A stretch of DNA of 64,000 nucleotides from JAHJUB01 sp041653615 [NCBI: Candidatus Ratteibacteria bacterium] (GTDB lineage Bacteria > Ratteibacteria > UBA8468 > MWAK01): positions 6,194 through 70,193 of the forward strand of contig JBAZEZ010000009.1 of the NCBI GenBank assembly GCA_041653615.1, in the 5' to 3' direction. Made by a program: the position numbers and the translations under genes. Positions 16,803 to 26,763 of this stretch are shown piece after piece. Under the pieces are notes generated by a model, which was not told where the DNA came from, searched no databases, and saw nothing but the letters and a program-made list of their open reading frames with translations. The stretch's first letter is position 1. The number at the start of each line of letters is the position of its first letter.

Positions 16803-19553
16803 TTACCTCTCCCGCAAGGAAGAAGATGTGGATTTCCGGTGGGAGAGTTTGACCAGTTCTACGGCCCAGAGCGGGAAGGAAGAGAGCAAAAGAACCAGGA
16901 CGATGTCCGCAAATCCCAGGGGCTGGGTCCGGAATATCCGGTTGACGAATGGCGTATAAACTGCTACAACCTGCAATAGAAAGGAAATGGCGCAGGCGAT
17001 AATTAGTTTTGGGTTAGTAAACAGACCGATTTTAAAAATTGATTCCCGGCTGTTCCGACAGTTGAACGAATGGAATAATTGGGAGCAGGCCAGAACCACA
17101 AAGGCACCGGTCCGGGCCCGGACAATGCCGCCTTTTTCCCCAAAAAGGATAACGGCAAACGCCAGGAGACTGCAGAAGGCAATTAAAGCACCCTGACCTA
17201 AAATCACCAGCATCTTGTGTTTGTCGATAACCCCTTCGCTTGTTTTGCGCGGGGGCCGCTCCATAATTCCGGGGTCAACCGGGTCAACACCCAGGGCGAG
17301 CGCCGGCAGACCGTCGGTAACCAGGTTTACCCAGAGTATCTGAACCGGCAATAAGGGCGCCGGCACACCCGCCAGCGAAGCGGTAAACATCACCAGTATC
17401 TCTCCGCTGTTACAGGAAAGCAAATAGTGGATAAACTTCCGGATATTGTCGTAGATGCCCCGGCCTTCCTCGACCGCGGCGACGATGGAAGCAAAATTAT
17501 CGTCGGTGATAACCATGTCCGAAACTTCTTTGGTAACATCGGTTCCGGAGATACCCATCGCCACGCCGATATCTGCCTCCTTAATGGCCGGCGCGTCGTT
17601 TACGCCGTCACCGGTCATAGCCACGATTTCGCCTTTTTTACGCCAGGCGCTGACGATTCGGAATTTATGCTCCGGCGAAACCCGGGCGTAGACGGAAATC
17701 CGGGGCGCCATCTCCAGAAATTCCCGGTCGTCCAGCCGGTCCAATTCCAATCCGGTCAACGCCAGGGAACCCTCTTCAAAAAACCCCAGCTCTTTAGCGA
17801 TGGCAATCGCGGTGTTCTTGTGGTCACCGGTAATCATCACCGTCCGGATACCGGCGCCCTTGCACTTGGTTATCGCTGCCCTGGCCTCTGCCCGCGGCGG
17901 GTCCATCATCGCAATCAGTCCGGCAAAAATAAGGTCTTTTTCGATATTATCCGCCTCGTACTGTTTTGGAACCTCGTCCAAGTAACGGTAAGCGACCGCG
18001 ATGACCCGCAAAGCCTGGTTGGCCAACGTAAGATTCTGTTCGAGGATTTGTTTTTTACGGGCTTCGGTAAGTATAACCCCCTCACCCTTGCCCTCTCCCT
18101 GCAGGGGAGAGGGAATATATTCGCGTGTACAATCGTTCAGCAGGATGTCCGGAGCGCCCTTGACGTAAATCACCGGCCGCGCTCCCTCCCGTCCTCCTTC
18201 GGCGGAATAACGGATTATGGTCATCTTTTTACGCTCGGAATCAAAGGGTATTTCCTGAAGAAACGGCATCGATACCTCAAGCTCTTCCTTCCGAATATCC
18301 GCCTTGGCCGCCGCGGTTAAAATGGCACCTTCGGTAGGGTCGCCGACAATCCGGTAGGTACGATTTTCCGAAACCAGGCTGGCCGAATTACACAGAACAC
18401 CGCAAAGAAGGTTCTGTTTCAATGCCGGGTATTCCTGCAATTTTATTGCCCTTCCGTCAATCAGAAATTCTCCGGTCGGTTCATACCCAACGCCGGTGAC
18501 CTGAAACGAAGTCCCTCCGGCGTAAATGGCCTTAACGGTCATTTCATTCCTGGTCAGGGTTCCGGTCTTATCGGTGCAGATAACAGTGGCACAGCCCAAC
18601 GTCTCAACCGATGGCAATTTACGAATTAAAGCATTCCGCTTCACCATCCGCTGCACGCCCAAAGCCAGAGCGATGGTCACCACCGCCGGCAAACCTTCGG
18701 GAATAGCGGCCACGGCCAGGCTTACCGCAGTGAGAAAAAGGTCGATAACCTTTCCACCCCTCACTAACCCAATCAAGAAAATCAAACCGACCAGCAGCAG
18801 ACACAAGTAAACCAGCCACTTGCCGAATTGTTCCAGCTTTTTTTGCAGAGGGGTCGGTTCCCGGGTGGCTTGTTGAATCATACCGGCAATCTTACCCAAT
18901 TCCGTGTCCATGCCGGTTTCCACTACCAGCGCCCTTCCTTTACCGGAAGAGACCGAAGTACCGAGGTAAACCGTATTGCCCCTTTCCGCGAGCGGAACCT
19001 CTTTTTCAGCCAGGGCGAGAGTGGTCTTAACCACCGGTAGGGACTCGCCGGTCAAACTGGCTTCCTGAACGCTGAAGTTTGGGGTAAGATAGACCAGACG
19101 GCTATCCGCCGGAACGTTGTCTCCGGCTTCCAGTTCAATAATATCACCGGGGACCAGTTGGGAAGCAGGCAGTACAACCGGCTTGCCTTCACGAATTATT
19201 TTCGAAGCCGGACTGGAAAGTTTCTTGAGAGCGGACAAGGATTTTTCGGCGCGAAACTCCTGGATAAAACCTAAAATGGCGTTCAGAACGACAATCCCGA
19301 TAATCGCGAAAGCATCAACCCATTCCTTTAAAAAACCGGAAACCAGTGCGGCGCCGATTAAAACCCAGACGATGAAACCCTGAAATTGCTCCAGAAATAT
19401 CCCCGGAAGGCTCCGGCCTTTCTTATCCTTTAATTGGTTCAATCCGTATTTTTCCAGCCGCAGAACGGCTTCCGGAACGGAAAGACCGTTGGAAAGGTCG
19501 GTTAAGAGGGTTTTCGCTAAATCCTGGACATCTGATTGCCAGTATTTTTCCAT
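16803..19553 (-). CDS. Calcium-type P-type ATPase (P-IIA)
   Basis: A 916-residue ATP-driven cation pump. It has the actuator motif TGES, the phosphorylation motif [26 protein letters not shown], and the P-IIA ion-site residues: IPEGLPA in M4, CNSGE in M5 and NLVTDG in M6, which together indicate Ca2+ export. An in-frame family D palindrome (18077-18113) adds about 12 residues in the nucleotide-binding domain, and the last 14 residues are encoded by a CTCTCCCAC..GCGGGAGAGG palindrome. Divergent from coaD. Mn2+ transport is an alternative within the family. Confidence 0.92.
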   Translation of the reverse strand: MEKYWQSDVQDLAKTLLTDLSNGLSVPEAVLRLEKYGLNQLKDKKGRSLPGIFLEQFQGFIVWVLIGAALVSGFLKEWVDAFAIIGIVVLNAILGFIQEFRAEKSLSALKKLSSPASKIIREGKPVVLPASQLVPGDIIELEAGDNVPADSRLVYLTPNFSVQEASLTGESLPVVKTTLALAEKEVPLAERGNTVYLGTSVSSGKGRALVVETGMDTELGKIAGMIQQATREPTPLQKKLEQFGKWLVYLCLLLVGLIFLIGLVRGGKVIDLFLTAVSLAVAAIPEGLPAVVTIALALGVQRMVKRNALIRKLPSVETLGCATVICTDKTGTLTRNEMTVKAIYAGGTSFQVTGVGYEPTGEFLIDGRAIKLQEYPALKQNLLCGVLCNSASLVSENRTYRIVGDPTEGAILTAAAKADIRKEELEVSMPFLQEIPFDSERKKMTIIRYSAEGGREGARPVIYVKGAPDILLNDCTREYIPSPLQGEGKGEGVILTEARKKQILEQNLTLANQALRVIAVAYRYLDEVPKQYEADNIEKDLIFAGLIAMMDPPRAEARAAITKCKGAGIRTVMITGDHKNTAIAIAKELGFFEEGSLALTGLELDRLDDREFLEMAPRISVYARVSPEHKFRIVSAWRKKGEIVAMTGDGVNDAPAIKEADIGVAMGISGTDVTKEVSDMVITDDNFASIVAAVEEGRGIYDNIRKFIHYLLSCNSGEILVMFTASLAGVPAPLLPVQILWVNLVTDGLPALALGVDPVDPGIMERPPRKTSEGVIDKHKMLVILGQGALIAFCSLLAFAVILFGEKGGIVRARTGAFVVLACSQLFHSFNCRNSRESIFKIGLFTNPKLIIACAISFLLQVVAVYTPFVNRIFRTQPLGFADIVLVLLLSSFPLWAVELVKLSHRKSTSSSLRER
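18077..18113. repeat. Family D palindrome read in frame inside the P-ATPase gene
   Basis: CCCTCTCCCTGCAGGGGAGAGGG preceded by CCCCCTCACCCTTG. On the minus strand it encodes [12 protein letters not shown] between the [13 protein letters not shown] motif and the LTEARK segment, where related pumps have only a short loop. Same family as 30812-30866 in murF. Confidence 0.7.
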
Positions 19554-19590
19554 TATTTATCAATTTATATTATAACCCTTCAATTACGCA

Positions 19591-19619
19591 TTCACAAAAT
19601 ACGTTTTCTGTGGTAAAAT
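19591..19619 (+). promoter_or_regulatory. Promoter of coaD, apparently leaderless
   Basis: TTCACA (19591-19596), 17-base spacer, TAAAAT (19614-19619). The coaD ATG begins 7 bases after the -10 box, so transcription should start at or next to the start codon; no Shine-Dalgarno sequence is present. Confidence 0.55.
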
Positions 19620-19626
19620 ATAAAAA

Positions 19627-20112
19627 ATGAAAAAAGGGGTGGTTTATCCGGGCAGTTTTGACCCGGTTACCCTGGGTCATCTGGATTTAATCAAACAAGC
19701 TCTTACTATTTTTGACCGGGTAATCGTGGCCGTAGCGGACAATTCGGAAAAAAATCCGGCTTTTACCCGCAAAGAAAGAATTCGGATACTGAAAGATGTG
19801 ACCGGAAAAATGCCCGGAGTGGAAGTAGACTATTTTTCGGGCCTGCTGGTTAATTACCTCCGGGGAAAAAAGGTCAATGTCATCCTGCGGGGCTTGCGCG
19901 CAGTTTCAGATTTTGATTACGAATTCCAGATGGTTTTGACCAACCGTCGCCTGGCACCGGAAGTGGAAACGGTCTTTTTGATGCCCCAGGAAGATTATTT
20001 CTTCCTGAGTTCCAGCATGGTTAAGGAACTGGCCGTCTTGGGCGCCAACCTCTCCGCTTTCGTCCCGGCAAAGGTGGAAAAGGAATTAAAAATAAAATTA
20101 GGTAGGAAATGA
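19627..20112 (+). CDS. coaD: Phosphopantetheine adenylyltransferase
   Basis: Fourth step of coenzyme A synthesis: adenylates 4'-phosphopantetheine. The 161 residues match the family length. YPGSFDPVTLGHLDLI (residues 7-22) holds the T/HxGH nucleotidyl-transfer motif, and RGLRAVSDFDYEFQM (residue about 89) and FLSSSMVKELA near residue 127 are conserved. The start ATG lies directly after a -10 box with no leader. Confidence 0.97.
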   Translation: MKKGVVYPGSFDPVTLGHLDLIKQALTIFDRVIVAVADNSEKNPAFTRKERIRILKDVTGKMPGVEVDYFSGLLVNYLRGKKVNVILRGLRAVSDFDYEFQMVLTNRRLAPEVETVFLMPQEDYFFLSSSMVKELAVLGANLSAFVPAKVEKELKIKLGRK

Positions 20113-20122
20113 CAGGCGAGAC

Positions 20123-20194
20123 TTGTCCGCCAAAGCTTTAGCGAAGGCAGACACCTATCCTACTACACTAGTGCGGGGCTTTAGCCCCGCACTA
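20123..20194. repeat. Family F fragment and GTGCGGGGC hairpin
   Basis: TCCGCCAAAGCTTTAGCGA is a family F core. TAGTGCGGGGCT / AGCCCCGCACTA (20169-20194) is a 12-bp near-perfect palindrome. Together they fill the coaD-rpmF gap; either could act as a terminator or attenuating hairpin, but no T-tract follows. Confidence 0.6.
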
Positions 20195-20233
20195 CAAGAA
20201 AGATACAAAAAATATCAAAACATAGGGGGAAAA

Positions 20234-20428
20234 ATGCCAAATCCTTTCCGGCGACATTCACATTCCCGGGGCGCCAAAAGACGGTCTGCGAACCGCCTGG
20301 AACTACCCGGACTCGCCAAATGCAGCAACTGTCAGTCAATCATTCTTTCCCACCGGGTCTGTCCGGATTGCGGGTACTATGACGGCCGGCCGGTGGTGGT
20401 AATCAAGACCAAAGGGAAAGAAAAATGA
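20234..20428 (+). CDS. rpmF: Ribosomal protein bL32
   Basis: A 64-residue large-subunit protein. Starts MPNPFRRHSHSRGAKRR and carries the zinc ribbon CSNCQS..CPDCGYYDGR. The start at 20234 follows AGGGGGA; a longer reading frame upstream runs through the repeats and is rejected. Followed by plsX, the usual partner in the fatty acid cluster. Confidence 0.96.
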   Translation: MPNPFRRHSHSRGAKRRSANRLELPGLAKCSNCQSIILSHRVCPDCGYYDGRPVVVIKTKGKEK

Positions 20429-20489
20429 GCCCCATCTTAGGGCTGATCAGCAAGTGAGAAGAAAAACAGGAAGGGGAAGTGAGATTGAA

Positions 20490-21458
20490 ATGTCTACTCT
20501 TATACGCGTCGCGGTTGACCTGTCCGGCAGTGAAAAAGGCCCGGCGGAAGTCTTGGAAGGCGCGATACTCGCCCGACAAGAAGGAAACCTGGAAATAATC
20601 CTGGTCGGACAAAGTTCCGCGGTGGCCGGAAAAGACCTGGCGGGGTGTTCGTTCCTGGAAGCGCCGCTGGCCATTCCGATGTCAGAAAAGATAAGCCGGG
20701 AATTATTGCGCAACCAGGACAGTTCCCTCTTTAAAATCGTACGGCTGGTGCAAGAAGGCAAGGCGGACGCGGCGGTAAGCGGTGGAAACACCGCCTGCTT
20801 TGTGGCGCTGGCCACAACGCTTCTGGGAACTATTCCCGACGTGGAACGGTCCGGCATCGCTATCTTTCTGCCTAAAATGAGCGGAACCACAATCCTGATT
20901 GACGCCGGCGCCAACACCGCCACCACTCCCAAACACCTGGTCTCTTACGCGATAATGGGCAGTTACCTCCACCAGGCCCTTTTTAGTTCGGAAAAACCCA
21001 GGATTGGCCTGCTCAACGTAGGCGAGGAAGAGACCAAAGGCAGTGACCTCTATCGCGAAACCCACCTTCTTTTAAAACAGGACCAGCGAATTAATTTTAT
21101 CGGAAACGTTGAAGGCCATAATATCTTCGACCCGCAGGTTGACGTGGTTGTGACTGACGGATTTACCGGAAACTGCATCCTGAAAACAATTGAAGGCGTA
21201 ACCGGAGATTTTGCCTCGTTTCTTAAAGAAGAAATTGTCAAAAAAGGGCTGGAACATGAACCGGCTGTTACCGAGATACTGGGTAATTTTCTTCGCCGGG
21301 GCGATTTCGCCGAATACAGCGGCGGCTTCCTGATGGGTGTCTCCGGACTCTGCGTTATCATCCACGGACGGTCAGGCGCGGAAGCCCATCGGAAAGCAAT
21401 TCTGCGCGCCCGGGACGCGGCAGCCGGTAAACTGATGTCCCGCCTTCGCTCGCCATAG
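20490..21458 (+). CDS. plsX: Phosphate acyltransferase PlsX
   Basis: Makes acyl-phosphate from acyl-ACP for phospholipid synthesis; peripheral membrane enzyme. The 322 residues include RVAVDLSGSEKGP at the N-terminus (the family usually has DAMGGD here, so the glycine-rich start is altered), SGGNTACFVAL near residue 93, LNVGEEETKGSD near residue 175 and VTDGFTGNCILK near residue 217. The start at 20490 is chosen by family alignment; an in-frame ATG 36 bases upstream adds unlikely residues. Follows rpmF as in many bacteria, but fabH/fabD are absent. Confidence 0.93.
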   Translation: MSTLIRVAVDLSGSEKGPAEVLEGAILARQEGNLEIILVGQSSAVAGKDLAGCSFLEAPLAIPMSEKISRELLRNQDSSLFKIVRLVQEGKADAAVSGGNTACFVALATTLLGTIPDVERSGIAIFLPKMSGTTILIDAGANTATTPKHLVSYAIMGSYLHQALFSSEKPRIGLLNVGEEETKGSDLYRETHLLLKQDQRINFIGNVEGHNIFDPQVDVVVTDGFTGNCILKTIEGVTGDFASFLKEEIVKKGLEHEPAVTEILGNFLRRGDFAEYSGGFLMGVSGLCVIIHGRSGAEAHRKAILRARDAAAGKLMSRLRSP

Positions 21459-21607
21459 CGGGCTTCGGCGGGCAAAGCCCGCCAGAAAACATCCGAAATA
21501 TTTCGCCGTAGCCCGCCAAAATTCACCTTTTGATTACATCACTGGATTCCCGCGCCTACTATCCGCCTTCGCCAAGGCTACGGCGGACACAGTCCGCGGG
21601 AATGACA
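21437..21607. repeat. Family F copies, one nested in the loop of a family E palindrome
   Basis: GCGGGCTTCGGCGGGCAAAGCCCGCC overlaps the plsX stop. Further on, GGATTCCCGC (21544) and GCGGGAATGACA (ending 21607) form a family E arm pair whose loop holds TCCGCCTTCGCC..GGCGGA (21562-21587), a family F unit. This arrangement indicates that F inserted into E. Confidence 0.6.
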
Positions 21608-21615
21608 GGCATTAG

Positions 21616-22134
21616 ATGGAAGACCTAAAAATACATCATTTCCCGGACAAGATTCTCCGACAAAAAACCAAAAAGGTAACCAGGATAGACAACACCGTCA
21701 GAGAACTTTCCGAGAAGATGCTCGCGACAATGAAGGATGCGTCCGGAATAGGCCTGGCTTCCAACCAGGTGGGGAAACTCATCCGAATAGCGGTAATCGG
21801 CAATCTCCCGGACATCCTGAACGAACCCTTGGTTCTGATTAACCCGGAAATCAATGATTCCGAAGGCTGGACCACCCAGGAAGAAGGTTGCCTTTCTTTT
21901 CCCGGAGTTTACGCGGCGGTGCGGCGCCAAGTTAAAATTTACGCCACTTTTTGGAACTTAAAAGAAGAAGAGATGCGGATTGAAGCCCAGGGGTTTCTGG
22001 CCCGCGCCATCCAGCACGAATTGGATCACTTGGACGGCATCCTTTTTCCGGACCATCTCTCTTTCCTCTCCCGGCAGTTATTCCTGAAAAAATATAAAAA
22101 CAGAAAAAAAGAACGCCTTCTTTTTGACCGATAA
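21616..22134 (+). CDS. def: Peptide deformylase
   Basis: Removes the N-formyl group from new proteins. The 172 residues show the three metal-site motifs: GIGLASNQVG (residue about 37), EEGCLSFPG (about 92) and QHELDHLDG (about 134), giving Cys and two His ligands plus the catalytic Glu. The first motif has S where A is usual. Repeat DNA ends nine bases upstream, so no clear ribosome binding site is visible. Confidence 0.96.
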   Translation: MEDLKIHHFPDKILRQKTKKVTRIDNTVRELSEKMLATMKDASGIGLASNQVGKLIRIAVIGNLPDILNEPLVLINPEINDSEGWTTQEEGCLSFPGVYAAVRRQVKIYATFWNLKEEEMRIEAQGFLARAIQHELDHLDGILFPDHLSFLSRQLFLKKYKNRKKERLLFDR

Positions 22135-22183
22135 GGCAAATTTATAGTAAAATAATGTTTTATCAATACAAATATAAAGTAAG

Positions 22184-22263
22184 TTGTCATTCCTGTGGAT
22201 TATAAGCAGGAATCTACAACCTTAAAGGAATTGAATTCCCGCTAAAAACATGCGGGAACGACA
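22184..22263. repeat. Family E element, two-hairpin form
   Basis: Begins TGTCATTCCTG and ends GCGGGAACGACA; inside are two hairpins, CCTG..CAGG with GGAATC and ATTCCCGC..GCGGGAA. Same architecture as 31099-31175 and 48324-48404. Sits between def and rplY. Confidence 0.75.
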
Positions 22264-22285
22264 TCGTTAATCTGGAGGAATTACC

Positions 22286-23023
22286 ATGGCTGAAACAATC
22301 AATTGTCAAACCCGGACCGAAAAAGGAACCAGTGCGGTCAAGAAACTGCGTCGGCAAGGTCTGATACCCGGAACCGTATACGGACATAAAACAAAACCGA
22401 TTTCAATTTCCGTTTCCGAAACCGAATTCCTGAAAATCTGGCGGAAAATTACCGGAAAACAGGTACTGCTTGACTTGATTGTTCATAAAAATGACAAGGA
22501 AACCAAGATGCACGGGTTTCTTAAAGATTACCAGCACGACCTGGTCGACCGAAAGTTCTTGCACCTTGATTTTCATAAAGTCAGCACCTCGGAAAAAATC
22601 CGCATGGCCATCCCGATTGAACTGACCGGGGAAGCGCCCGGCGAAAAAGAGGGCGGAATCGTTGACCAGATTCTAAGGGAACTTGAGGTTGAGGGATTGG
22701 CGGGAAAACTTCCGGAAAAGATTATCGTTGATGTCAGCGCGTTAAAAATCGGCGATTCCATTTTTGTCTCGGCCTTGAAACTGGCCGATGAGATTGAAAT
22801 TTTAAAACACGGGGAAGAACCAATCGTTTCGGTATTGGCTCCCAAAAAGGTGGAGGAAGAAGTAGTGGCGCCGGTGGCATTGGATGAAGCGGCGGCAACG
22901 GAACCGGAAGTCATCAGTGAAAAAACGTCCGAAGAAAGACGCAAGAAGAAGGAAGAGAACAAACCCAAGGAAGAAGGAAAAACCAAGGAAGAGGGTAAGC
23001 CCAAGGAAGAAAAAAAGAAATAA
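22286..23023 (+). CDS. rplY: Ribosomal protein bL25 (Ctc form) with Lys/Glu repeat tail
   Basis: Binds 5S rRNA. The 245 residues comprise the L25 N-terminal beta-barrel (RRQGLIPGTVYGH, residues about 22-34) and the C-terminal TL5/Ctc domain (HLDFHKVS, then IVDVSALKIGDSI), followed by a 60-residue acidic then Lys/Glu-rich tail with tandem units such as KPKEEGKTKEEG. TGGAGGA precedes the ATG. The tail is low-complexity and probably unstructured. Followed by pth, the usual neighbour. Confidence 0.95.
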   Translation: MAETINCQTRTEKGTSAVKKLRRQGLIPGTVYGHKTKPISISVSETEFLKIWRKITGKQVLLDLIVHKNDKETKMHGFLKDYQHDLVDRKFLHLDFHKVSTSEKIRMAIPIELTGEAPGEKEGGIVDQILRELEVEGLAGKLPEKIIVDVSALKIGDSIFVSALKLADEIEILKHGEEPIVSVLAPKKVEEEVVAPVALDEAAATEPEVISEKTSEERRKKKEENKPKEEGKTKEEGKPKEEKKK

Positions 23024-23041
23024 CGGTTCCGCGTATTTATT

Positions 23042-23605
23042 ATGTTTCCTTACGTAGTGGTGGGGTTAGGCAACCCCGGCTCCGGCTACCAGAAAAACAG
23101 GCATAATTTAGGATTTCGCGTTATAGACGAATTATCCCGCCAAGACGAAAACTCATCCTTATCCGGCGCGGTATCTTTTCGAAAGAACGGCAAGGCATTT
23201 GTGGCGAAGGTAAAAATTGCAGACCGAAACCTGATTCTCACTAAACCGCACACTTACGTAAACCGCAGCGGCGAAGCGGTCTTAAGCATTCTGACACGCA
23301 ACCGAATCCCTAAAGAAAATATTCTGATCGTTTGCGATGACCTGTCTTTGCCCTTGGGAACTTCGCGGCTGCGCTTTAAAGGCAGTTCCGGCGGACACAA
23401 CGGTTTGCAATCAATCATTGAGGCAATCGGAAACGAGTTTGCCCGTCTCCGGCTTGGCATCGGAACACCGGGGTCTTCGGCGGAATGGGCTGATTATGTT
23501 TTGAAAGATTTTACGCCGACCGAAGAAGAAAAACTTCCGGAAATAATAGACCAGGCGGTTGAGGAAATCATAAACTTCATAAAAAGCCAAACGAAAAATA
23601 GCTAA
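23042..23605 (+). CDS. pth: Peptidyl-tRNA hydrolase
   Basis: Releases tRNA from dropped-off peptidyl-tRNA. The 187 residues contain GLGNPGSGYQKNRHNLGF (residues 8-25, with catalytic His) and TYVNRSGEAV, CDDLSLPLG and GSSGGHNGL. It lies 18 bases after rplY, the common rplY-pth arrangement. Repeat A2 begins at its stop codon. Confidence 0.97.
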   Translation: MFPYVVVGLGNPGSGYQKNRHNLGFRVIDELSRQDENSSLSGAVSFRKNGKAFVAKVKIADRNLILTKPHTYVNRSGEAVLSILTRNRIPKENILIVCDDLSLPLGTSRLRFKGSSGGHNGLQSIIEAIGNEFARLRLGIGTPGSSAEWADYVLKDFTPTEEEKLPEIIDQAVEEIINFIKSQTKNS

Positions 23606-23607
23606 AT

Positions 23608-23724
23608 AGGACGCAGATATACGCAGAAAAAACGGGATAATACTAAATGATAATCTTTATTAGAGCGTTTCCTGGCAATTCTTTAAGGTAATTTTTAATC
23701 CGTATCTGCGGTAATCTGCGTCCA
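23608..23724. repeat. Family A palindromic element, copy 2
   Basis: 117 bp from AGGACGCAGATATACGC to TAATCTGCGTCCA. It abuts the pth stop codon and ends six bases before the malic enzyme ATG, so the malic enzyme ribosome-binding region is made of repeat sequence. Confidence 0.8.
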
Positions 23725-23730
23725 AAAAAT

Positions 23731-24891
23731 ATGGACTACTTTCAAGAATCGCTCGCCCTGCACCTGAAACACCGGGGAAAGATTGAAGTGTGCAGCAAGG
23801 TTGCGCTAAAAGACAAGACTGACTTGTCCCTTGCTTACACGCCCGGCGTAGCCGCGCCCTGCAAGGAAATTGAACAGGACCCAAAACGTCTCTACGACTA
23901 CACCAGCAAGGGAAACATGGTAGCGGTGGTAACCGACGGCAGCGCAGTACTGGGCCTGGGCAACATCGGACCGGAAGCCAGCCTGCCGGTAATGGAGGGA
24001 AAAGCAATTCTCTTCAAAGAATTCGGCGGGATTGACGCCTTTCCCATCGCCATCGCCAGCCAGGATGTAGACGAGATTGTCCGCACCGTCGTCTTAATTT
24101 CACCCGTATTTGGCGGCATAAATCTGGAGGATATTTCCGCCCCCCGATGCTTCCTGATTGAAGAACGACTAAAAAAAGAACTGAAAATTCCGGTCTTTCA
24201 CGACGACCAGCATGGAACCGCGGTGGTAACATACGCGGCCCTGTTAAATGGCTTAAAAATAGTAAGGAAAAAGAAGGAAGATATTAAAGTGGTCATCTCC
24301 GGGGCAGGCGCCGCCGGTATTGCGATTGCCAAATTCCTTTTGGCGGCCGGCGTTACCGAAATCATTGTCTGTGACCGCCGCGGAACCATATATGAAGGCA
24401 GGAACGGCGAAACCAATACCGCCAAAGAAAAGATAGCCCTGCTCACCAACCGGAAAAAACTCTCCGGAAGTTTATCTTCCGCGCTGGCCGGCGCGGATGT
24501 TTTTGTCGGAGTTTCGGTGCCGGGCCTGATTACCGCGGAAGACGTGAAGAAAATGGCCGCCCGAGCCATCGTCCTGGCGATGGCCAACCCGATTCCGGAA
24601 ATTTCACCGGAAGAAGCCAAGGGCGCCGGCGCCGCAATCGTGGCAACCGGACGAAGCGACTACTCCAACCAAGTCAACAACCTGTTAGCTTTTCCGGGAA
24701 TTTTCAAAGGCGCTTTTCAGGCAAAAGCGGTGAGTATTACCGAAGAAATGAAAATTGCGGCCAGCTTGGCGATTGCCTCGCTGGTTTCCAACAAAGAACT
24801 CTCGCCGAATTATATTATCCCCTCGCCCCTGGACCGCCGCGTGGCCGATTCTGTCGCGGAATCGGTAAAGACCGCCGCGCTTCAGCGGTAG
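23731..24891 (+). CDS. NAD(P)-dependent malic enzyme
   Basis: Oxidative decarboxylation of malate to pyruvate. The 386 residues are the short bacterial form without the phosphotransacetylase domain. Visible: [12 protein letters not shown] (catalytic Tyr), [12 protein letters not shown], the metal/Lys region [22 protein letters not shown], and the dinucleotide-binding GAGAAG near residue 191. Cofactor preference cannot be told by eye. No Shine-Dalgarno is visible because repeat A2 abuts the start. The 3' end overlaps the convergent pilin-like gene by 10 bases. Confidence 0.94.
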   Translation: MDYFQESLALHLKHRGKIEVCSKVALKDKTDLSLAYTPGVAAPCKEIEQDPKRLYDYTSKGNMVAVVTDGSAVLGLGNIGPEASLPVMEGKAILFKEFGGIDAFPIAIASQDVDEIVRTVVLISPVFGGINLEDISAPRCFLIEERLKKELKIPVFHDDQHGTAVVTYAALLNGLKIVRKKKEDIKVVISGAGAAGIAIAKFLLAAGVTEIIVCDRRGTIYEGRNGETNTAKEKIALLTNRKKLSGSLSSALAGADVFVGVSVPGLITAEDVKKMAARAIVLAMANPIPEISPEEAKGAGAAIVATGRSDYSNQVNNLLAFPGIFKGAFQAKAVSITEEMKIAASLAIASLVSNKELSPNYIIPSPLDRRVADSVAESVKTAALQR

Positions 24892-25580
24892 GAAGCACCC
24901 CAATCGCTGTACTCGGAAAGATAGACGTTATAATCCTCGGAAGCAATATTCAAAACCGGCCCGAACCCCTTGTTCTTGTGCCAGAGACAGCGCACCACCG
25001 GTGTATGCCCCCTGTACGGGGATGAAGTAAGCATATATTGGGAATACTCCCGCCAAGTAACATCAGAACCCGGCACCCCGCCGGCAGTTACTTCACCCGT
25101 ATCGGCCGGATCCGGATTAAACATTAAAAGGTAGGAACAATTACGGGGATTATCAGGATCGTTAATCCGGCCGCTCTTTGGGTTGGCCTCGTCGTACCTG
25201 TCACATCCGTTCCAGTTATCGGCCGCGGAAGCGCCCCAAGCCTCAAATCCGTGTCCAAACGCTCCATTATCCCTATCGGTCAGACAAGTCAGGACTTTCG
25301 GGTTGGTGCCCAGGTAATTCGGTTGCAGATTGGACAACCAGTACGGAAATTGATACTCCCAATCCTGGCGATACATTTCAATCGCGGCAGAAAACTGCCT
25401 CAGATTATTAATGCAGTTAGCCTGACGACCTTTTTCCCGCGCGCTGGAAAAAGCCGGTAATAATTGACTGGCTAAAATATTGATAATGGCAATTACTACT
25501 AAAAGTTCAATTAAAGTAAACCCCTTAGAAGACAATCGCCGCCTACACGGGGTAAATCCGAAACGCTTGTTACCGTTCAT
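24882..25580 (-). CDS. Type IV pilin-like protein (prepilin-type N-terminus)
   Basis: A 232-residue protein with the prepilin cleavage and helix signature [19 protein letters not shown] (residues about 19-37) and an early [18 protein letters not shown] helix, typical of the secretion-type pseudopilins that are numerous in Omnitrophota and PVC bacteria. The C-terminal part is aromatic and Asp/Asn-rich, with paired Cys. It is the last gene of a coupled run (membrane protein, HEAT protein, pilin): its ATG overlaps the HEAT gene stop by four bases. No pilus assembly genes are in the window. Confidence 0.85.
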   Translation of the reverse strand: MNGNKRFGFTPCRRRLSSKGFTLIELLVVIAIINILASQLLPAFSSAREKGRQANCINNLRQFSAAIEMYRQDWEYQFPYWLSNLQPNYLGTNPKVLTCLTDRDNGAFGHGFEAWGASAADNWNGCDRYDEANPKSGRINDPDNPRNCSYLLMFNPDPADTGEVTAGGVPGSDVTWREYSQYMLTSSPYRGHTPVVRCLWHKNKGFGPVLNIASEDYNVYLSEYSDWGASYR

Positions 25581-26281
25581 TTTCCCGTTACCGCCTCTTC
25601 TCTGAATTTAACCTCTTTAGCCGCGTCGGCCGCGGCAGCCCTCACCGTAAAATCAGTTTCGCTGCCAGCCAAATTATTTAAGCGATTCAGGGTATCCGGG
25701 CCGCCTCTGCGGCTTAAGAAAGAAAGGGCTTCGACCCGTAGAGAACTATCTTCCGTGGTCTTCTCCGCCAAACGCAAAATAAGACCGGTTGCTTCCGAAC
25801 CGGGAATCCGCGCGAAAAGAACCAGGGCGGCATGTCTCACTGCGGGCAGGGGGTCAGAAAGACCTTTTTCCAGATAGGGATACGCCTTTTCTTTTTCCTT
25901 GCGGCTAATCGTTTCCAGACCAATCATCCGGATCTTGGCATCCGGCGAATTTAGGAGATTGAGAAATTTTATCCGGTCTAAAATCAGGATGGAATAAGCG
26001 GCGGCCCGGCGTACTCTTTCATCCGAGTCTAAAGTAAGGACTTTTTCCAGGTCAGATACCGCGCCTTTTGCGTTAATGCGTCCTAAACCAAGCGCGGCGT
26101 CAAGACGGGTTTCCGGAATCACGCTGACAAGACCCTGTAAATATTTTGTCGAACTTTCCCCTTCCGGCCTGCGGCAGGAACGGACGATTAAAACCAAAAA
26201 AAAGGCAAGAATTAAAAAGAGAATGATGCCGACGGCGATTTTTTTCTTTTCTGGAATATTCCAAAAATCGCTTGTAGGCAT
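25577..26281 (-). CDS. Membrane-anchored HEAT-repeat protein
   Basis: A 234-residue protein with one N-terminal membrane helix (residues about 14-33) and roughly five HEAT-type repeats after it ([56 protein letters not shown]). Probably a protein-binding solenoid facing the periplasm. Its start overlaps the upstream gene stop as TAATG and its end overlaps the pilin start, so the three are tightly coupled. Function unknown. Confidence 0.8.
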   Translation of the reverse strand: MPTSDFWNIPEKKKIAVGIILFLILAFFLVLIVRSCRRPEGESSTKYLQGLVSVIPETRLDAALGLGRINAKGAVSDLEKVLTLDSDERVRRAAAYSILILDRIKFLNLLNSPDAKIRMIGLETISRKEKEKAYPYLEKGLSDPLPAVRHAALVLFARIPGSEATGLILRLAEKTTEDSSLRVEALSFLSRRGGPDTLNRLNNLAGSETDFTVRAAAADAAKEVKFREEAVTGK

Positions 26282-26676
26282 TACCGTTCCATAGACTTTG
26301 ATTCTTTAACCTTTATTTTTACCGGTGGGGCTGACTGTTTTTTTACGGTTCCCTGGCTCCCACTTTGTCCCCGAAGAACCGAAGGAATCATTTCTCCCGT
26401 CGGAATTGACGAAGGTAAAATTACAGACGGAGGAATTGACGTCTCCGCGGAAACCTTCAGAATAGAATTGAGAACGTTGGGATTGGCAACACCTTGTTCC
26501 GCCTGGCCGACAACGTAATAGTAATAACCGCCGAGGCCGACAATGAGCAAGGAAAGGATCAACGCAACCGCAAATTTCGGCTTACTTACTTCCAAAACAA
26601 TCAAAGCCAGGATAATTCCCAGCAAGCCCACCGCTATTACAATCAGCGCCGAAAGGTAGCCCATCACATATTCCAT
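26281..26676 (-). CDS. Small membrane protein, two N-terminal membrane segments
   Basis: 131 residues: two hydrophobic segments (about 7-28 and 34-54) and a Ser/Pro-rich tail ending KIKVKESKSMER. CGGAGG precedes the ATG. First gene of the coupled operon with the HEAT and pilin-like proteins, 88 bases downstream of mraY. No family recognised. Confidence 0.65.
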   Translation of the reverse strand: MEYVMGYLSALIVIAVGLLGIILALIVLEVSKPKFAVALILSLLIVGLGGYYYYVVGQAEQGVANPNVLNSILKVSAETSIPPSVILPSSIPTGEMIPSVLRGQSGSQGTVKKQSAPPVKIKVKESKSMER

Positions 26677-26763
26677 TCTTTGCCTCCGTTAAAAAATAAA
26701 ATGTATTGGAATGTTTGCCAATTTCTTTTATATTACACTCTTTTCGCTTTCTCTGTCAATTTT

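Noticed and set aside
17427-18320. 297-residue plus-strand ORF inside the P-ATPase gene
   Set aside because: Antisense shadow of a clear minus-strand gene; no domain or start signal.
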